64,000 nucleotides of DNA, from assembly GCA_020026335.1 (NCBI GenBank), contig JAHHQO010000005.1, positions 1-64,000 on the forward strand. Reading direction: 5' to 3'. The stretch comes from Alistipes sp. (lineage in GTDB: Bacteria > Bacteroidota > Bacteroidia > Bacteroidales > Rikenellaceae). The position numbers and the translations under genes are program-made. A model generated the notes under the pieces. It was given only the letters and a program-made list of their open reading frames with translations, made no database searches and was not told the origin of the DNA. Positions 61,187-64,000 of the stretch are shown piece after piece. Position 1 is the first letter of the stretch. Each line of letters opens with the position of its first letter.

Positions 61187-63061
61187 TTAGCTGAGTCTCA
61201 AATCCTGTTCCACGAGGTCCTCCTCGATACGCAGGTTGTCAATGATAAAATTCTGTCTGTCGAAAGAGTTCTTACCCATGTAGAACTCCAGCAACTCGTG
61301 AATGGGGTCGTCCTTGGTGATACGCACCGTGTCCAGACGCATATCCTCGCCGATGAACTCCTTGAACTCCTCGGGCGAAATCTCACCGAGACCTTTGAAT
61401 CGGGTAATCTCGGCACTCTGACCGCAACGCTCCACCGCCTTCACACGCTCCTCCTCGGAGTAGCAGTAGTGGGTTTCCTTCTTGTTGCGGACTCTGAACA
61501 GAGGGGTCTGCAACACGAAGAGGTGACCCTGACGCACCAAATCGGGGAAGAATTGCAGGAAGAAGGTCATCATCAGCAGACGAATGTGCATACCATCGAC
61601 ATCGGCATCGGTTGCGATGACCACCTTTTCGTAACGCAGGTTATCGATGTCCTCCTCGATGTTGAGCGCCGCCTGCAAGAGGTTGAACTCCTCATTCTCG
61701 TAGACCACCTTCTTGGTCAGTCCGAAGCAGTTCAACGGCTTACCGCGCAGCGAGAAGACTGCCTGAGTCTTCACATCGCGGCTCTTGGTGATAGAACCCG
61801 ACGCAGAGTTACCCTCCGTGATGAAAATCATCGACCGGTCGGCCAACTCGTTCTTGTCGGTACGGTGAATCTTGCAGTCTCGCAGTTTCTTATTGTTGAG
61901 CGAAACCTTCTTGGCGGTCTCGCGTGCTTTCTTCTGAATACCCGAAATGGCCTTTCTGTCCTTCTCGTTCTCCACAATCTTCTTCTGGAGAATCTGTGCC
62001 GTCTCGGGGTGTTTGTGGAGATAATCGTCGAGCTGCTTGGCCAGGAAGTCGCCCACAAACGTACGCATCGACACGCCCGGCTCCACCTCTTTCGAGCCCA
62101 ACTTGATTTTGGTCTGCGACTCGAAGATGGGATCATCAACCTTCACCGAGATGGCGGCGATGATGGAGGTTCGGCAGTCCGAGGGGTCGTAGTCCTTGTG
62201 ATAGAACTCCTTGATGGTCTTGGCGACAAACTCGCGGAAGGCTGCCTGATGGGTACCGCCCTGCGAGGTATACTGGCCATTGACGAACGAGAAGTAGTTC
62301 TCACCATAGCCCGTGCCGTGGGTGATGACCACCTCGATATCCTTGTCCGACAGGTGGATAGGCTCGTAGAGCGGATCTTCGGTCATGTTCTCGTTCAGCA
62401 GGTCGAGCAAACCGTTCTTCGACACGTAGCTCTGACCATTGAGGTAGAACGTAAGTCCCAGATTGAGGTAAGTGTAGTTTCTCACCATCTGCTCCACATA
62501 CTCCATGTTGTAGGCATAGGTACCGAAAATCTCCTCATCGACACGGAACGAGATGAACGTGCCGTTCTTCTCATCGACACCGCTCTCCCACTTGTCGCTC
62601 ACCTCCAAACCCTTGGAGAAGGTCACCGTGTGTGCCTCGCCGTCACGTACCGAGCGTGCGGTGAACTCGCTCGACAGCATATTCACCGCCTTGACACCCA
62701 CACCGTTGAGACCCACGGTCTTGCGGAAGGCCGTACCCTCGCCGTACTTGGCACCGGTATTCATCTCACTGACCGCCACGGCCAGACTGTTGAGGGGAAT
62801 ACCGCGTCCGTAGTCACGCACCGAAACCACATTGTCTTCGATGTTGATGTCGATACGGTGACCGTAACCCATGATGTACTCATCGACCGAGTTATCGACC
62901 ACCTCCTTGATTAACACATAGATACCATCATCGACCTGTGTACCGTCGCCCAACTTGCCGATGTACATACCCGGACGAAGGCGGATATGCTCTCGGGGGG
63001 TGAGGGTGACGATGGTATTATCGTCGTAATTATTTGTGTTTGTATTTAGTAAATCTGCCAT
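61187..63061 (-). CDS. parE: DNA topoisomerase IV subunit B
   Basis: 624 residues. The GHKL ATPase has EVVDNSVDEYIMGYG (~50) and LNGVGVKAVNML (~120). The Toprim domain has FITEGNSASGSI (~420) and the Mg-binding DADVDGMHIR (~500). It powers ParC strand passage. It is close-packed with parC and plsC. Confidence 0.96.
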   Translation of the reverse strand: MADLLNTNTNNYDDNTIVTLTPREHIRLRPGMYIGKLGDGTQVDDGIYVLIKEVVDNSVDEYIMGYGHRIDINIEDNVVSVRDYGRGIPLNSLAVAVSEMNTGAKYGEGTAFRKTVGLNGVGVKAVNMLSSEFTARSVRDGEAHTVTFSKGLEVSDKWESGVDEKNGTFISFRVDEEIFGTYAYNMEYVEQMVRNYTYLNLGLTFYLNGQSYVSKNGLLDLLNENMTEDPLYEPIHLSDKDIEVVITHGTGYGENYFSFVNGQYTSQGGTHQAAFREFVAKTIKEFYHKDYDPSDCRTSIIAAISVKVDDPIFESQTKIKLGSKEVEPGVSMRTFVGDFLAKQLDDYLHKHPETAQILQKKIVENEKDRKAISGIQKKARETAKKVSLNNKKLRDCKIHRTDKNELADRSMIFITEGNSASGSITKSRDVKTQAVFSLRGKPLNCFGLTKKVVYENEEFNLLQAALNIEEDIDNLRYEKVVIATDADVDGMHIRLLMMTFFLQFFPDLVRQGHLFVLQTPLFRVRNKKETHYCYSEEERVKAVERCGQSAEITRFKGLGEISPEEFKEFIGEDMRLDTVRITKDDPIHELLEFYMGKNSFDRQNFIIDNLRIEEDLVEQDLRLS

Positions 63062-63064
63062 ATT

Positions 63065-63793
63065 CTATTTCTCATTTCTGATTTCGGCCAGTGCACGGGT
63101 CATATCCTCCTGCACGCCCTGAATCAACTCATGGGTTTCGGTATTCATCACCTTCTCCACCGGAACGGGAGGCAACACCCTCACGGTGATGGTATTGCGC
63201 CAGTTGAAGAGTCGGTTCTTGCGAATCAGAGTGCGTGTACCGTCCAGCACCACGGGAAGAATCTCCACCCCGGCAGCCTTTGCCAGTGCAAAAGCACCAC
63301 TCTTGAAGCGGTGAATCTCGCCGTCCTTGGAGCGTGTACCTTCGGGGAAGACCGCCACCGAAACACCTCTCGAAATCCACATCCGTCCCTTCGAAATCAT
63401 CTGCTCCATGGCCTGCGAAGCGTGGCCGCGGTCGATGGGAATATCGCCGTGCAGCAGCAGGAACTGACCGAAGAAGGGGATACGGAAGACCTCGCGCTTC
63501 GACACCCAGCGGAAATTGAGGGGTACGTAGTAGAGCGAGGGAATATCAATCATCGCATTGTGGTTAAGCACGATTACATAACTCTTCTTCTTGTCGACAT
63601 ACTCCTTGCCGATGACGCGCATGTGCCAGAACGGCGGTATGGAGTAGAATATCATGGTCATGATGCGCGAGAGTTCGTGAACCACGTGGCGCGACTTGTC
63701 GAACGGATAGCACACGATGAGTGCCACCAACGAAAGCAACATCACTGTAGTACACAGCAATGTAAGGAAAATGTAATAGATTGCGCTTAACAT
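63065..63793 (-). CDS. plsC: 1-acyl-sn-glycerol-3-phosphate acyltransferase
   Basis: 242 residues. An N-terminal membrane helix (~5-28) is followed by the HX4D motif NHNAMID (~77) and the substrate motif FPEGTRSKDG (~150). It acylates lysophosphatidate to phosphatidate at the inner membrane. It is 3 bp upstream of parE and heads the operon. Confidence 0.95.
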   Translation of the reverse strand: MLSAIYYIFLTLLCTTVMLLSLVALIVCYPFDKSRHVVHELSRIMTMIFYSIPPFWHMRVIGKEYVDKKKSYVIVLNHNAMIDIPSLYYVPLNFRWVSKREVFRIPFFGQFLLLHGDIPIDRGHASQAMEQMISKGRMWISRGVSVAVFPEGTRSKDGEIHRFKSGAFALAKAAGVEILPVVLDGTRTLIRKNRLFNWRNTITVRVLPPVPVEKVMNTETHELIQGVQEDMTRALAEIRNEK

Positions 63794-64000
63794 ATTATTC
63801 GGGTATTATTCGGAGATAATTGTTCAACTTGCAAAATTAACAATTTTTTCCTGAAATAACCATTTGTTTCCCGACCGAGTTATCAACAAAATGAGGATTA
63901 TCTGCCGACAACACCCCTCTTTCAGAGGGTTTACGCCCGTGCGTCACTCCCCCACCCCACAAAACGCAAAGGAGCATCACTCGCAGACGGGCAACGCTCC
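63794..64000. promoter_or_regulatory. upstream region of the plsC operon
   Basis: TAATTTTG (minus, 63832-63839) is a -7 candidate ~40 bp before the plsC ATG. No good -33 is seen. The rest of the edge region shows no gene. Confidence 0.5.

Overview
The window looks like the chromosome of a gut Bacteroidales, most likely Rikenellaceae/Alistipes-like (inference from G+C, gene content and order). Evidence: promoters carry the Bacteroidetes -7 element TAnnTTTG, in the best cases with TTTG 19-20 bp upstream; Shine-Dalgarno sequences are mostly absent; lipoproteins are numerous; and gene order is Bacteroidales-like (HU-like protein/sigma54 activator/LptE/TPR/SecG; parE-parC-aroK-murI-ftsK-lolA). The core sequence is fairly G+C-rich. 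The first ~4.8 kb is clearly more A+T-rich and belongs to an integrated element.

Layout. 1-4.8 kb: one end of an integrative element, with a tyrosine recombinase, a zinc-finger/double-HTH protein, an excisionase-like HTH protein and a VirE-N/DUF3987 replication-type gene broken by two frameshifts. It abuts the 3' end of dnaK. 4.8-12.5 kb: dnaK, a small HTH protein, two FKBP-like lipoproteins (one with a Gly/Tyr-rich tail), ruvA, a TlpA-like thioredoxin lipoprotein and an OmpH/Skp-like lipoprotein. 12.5-20.9 kb: diadenylate cyclase, then the HU-like/sigma54-activator/lptE/TPR/secG operon, an arginine-decarboxylase-like enzyme, engB and prs. 20.9-30 kb: secreted carbohydrate-active proteins (an alpha/alpha-barrel hydrolase, a DUF4838 protein, a GH20 hexosaminidase), a C1 peptidase, a DnaQ-like exonuclease and xth. 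30.2-31 kb: tRNA-Met and tRNA-Asp on opposite strands around an unexplained ~0.5 kb A+T-rich stretch. 31-38 kb: a DUF1810/CCG-domain/EamA operon with an AraC regulator, a sulfatase next to a collapsed sulfatase remnant, and a MACPF (perforin-like) gene whose lipoprotein leader is out of frame across a C6 tract. 38-50.5 kb: acyl-CoA ligase, plsY, YitT protein, miaB, DEAD-box helicase, AraC regulator, guaBA and a periplasmic TPR protein. 50.5-64 kb: gyrA, lolA, ftsK, murI, aroK, parC, parE and plsC, all on the minus strand.

How the parts fit. Most of the window is housekeeping: envelope building (LptE, SecG, LolA, PlsY, PlsC, MurI, Skp-like), chromosome topology and segregation (GyrA, ParC/ParE, FtsK), and nucleotide supply (Prs, GuaA, GuaB). 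The accessory layer is a set of exported glycan-active enzymes without SusC/SusD partners, the MACPF/sulfatase scar and the mobile element.

I found no CRISPR array, no complete insertion sequence and no clear new multi-gene defence system. The best leads for new biology are the MACPF gene with its out-of-frame leader, the hairpin in the EamA leader, the inverted-repeat operator candidate at dnaK, the region between the tRNAs, and the mirrored repeats beside the integrase gene.
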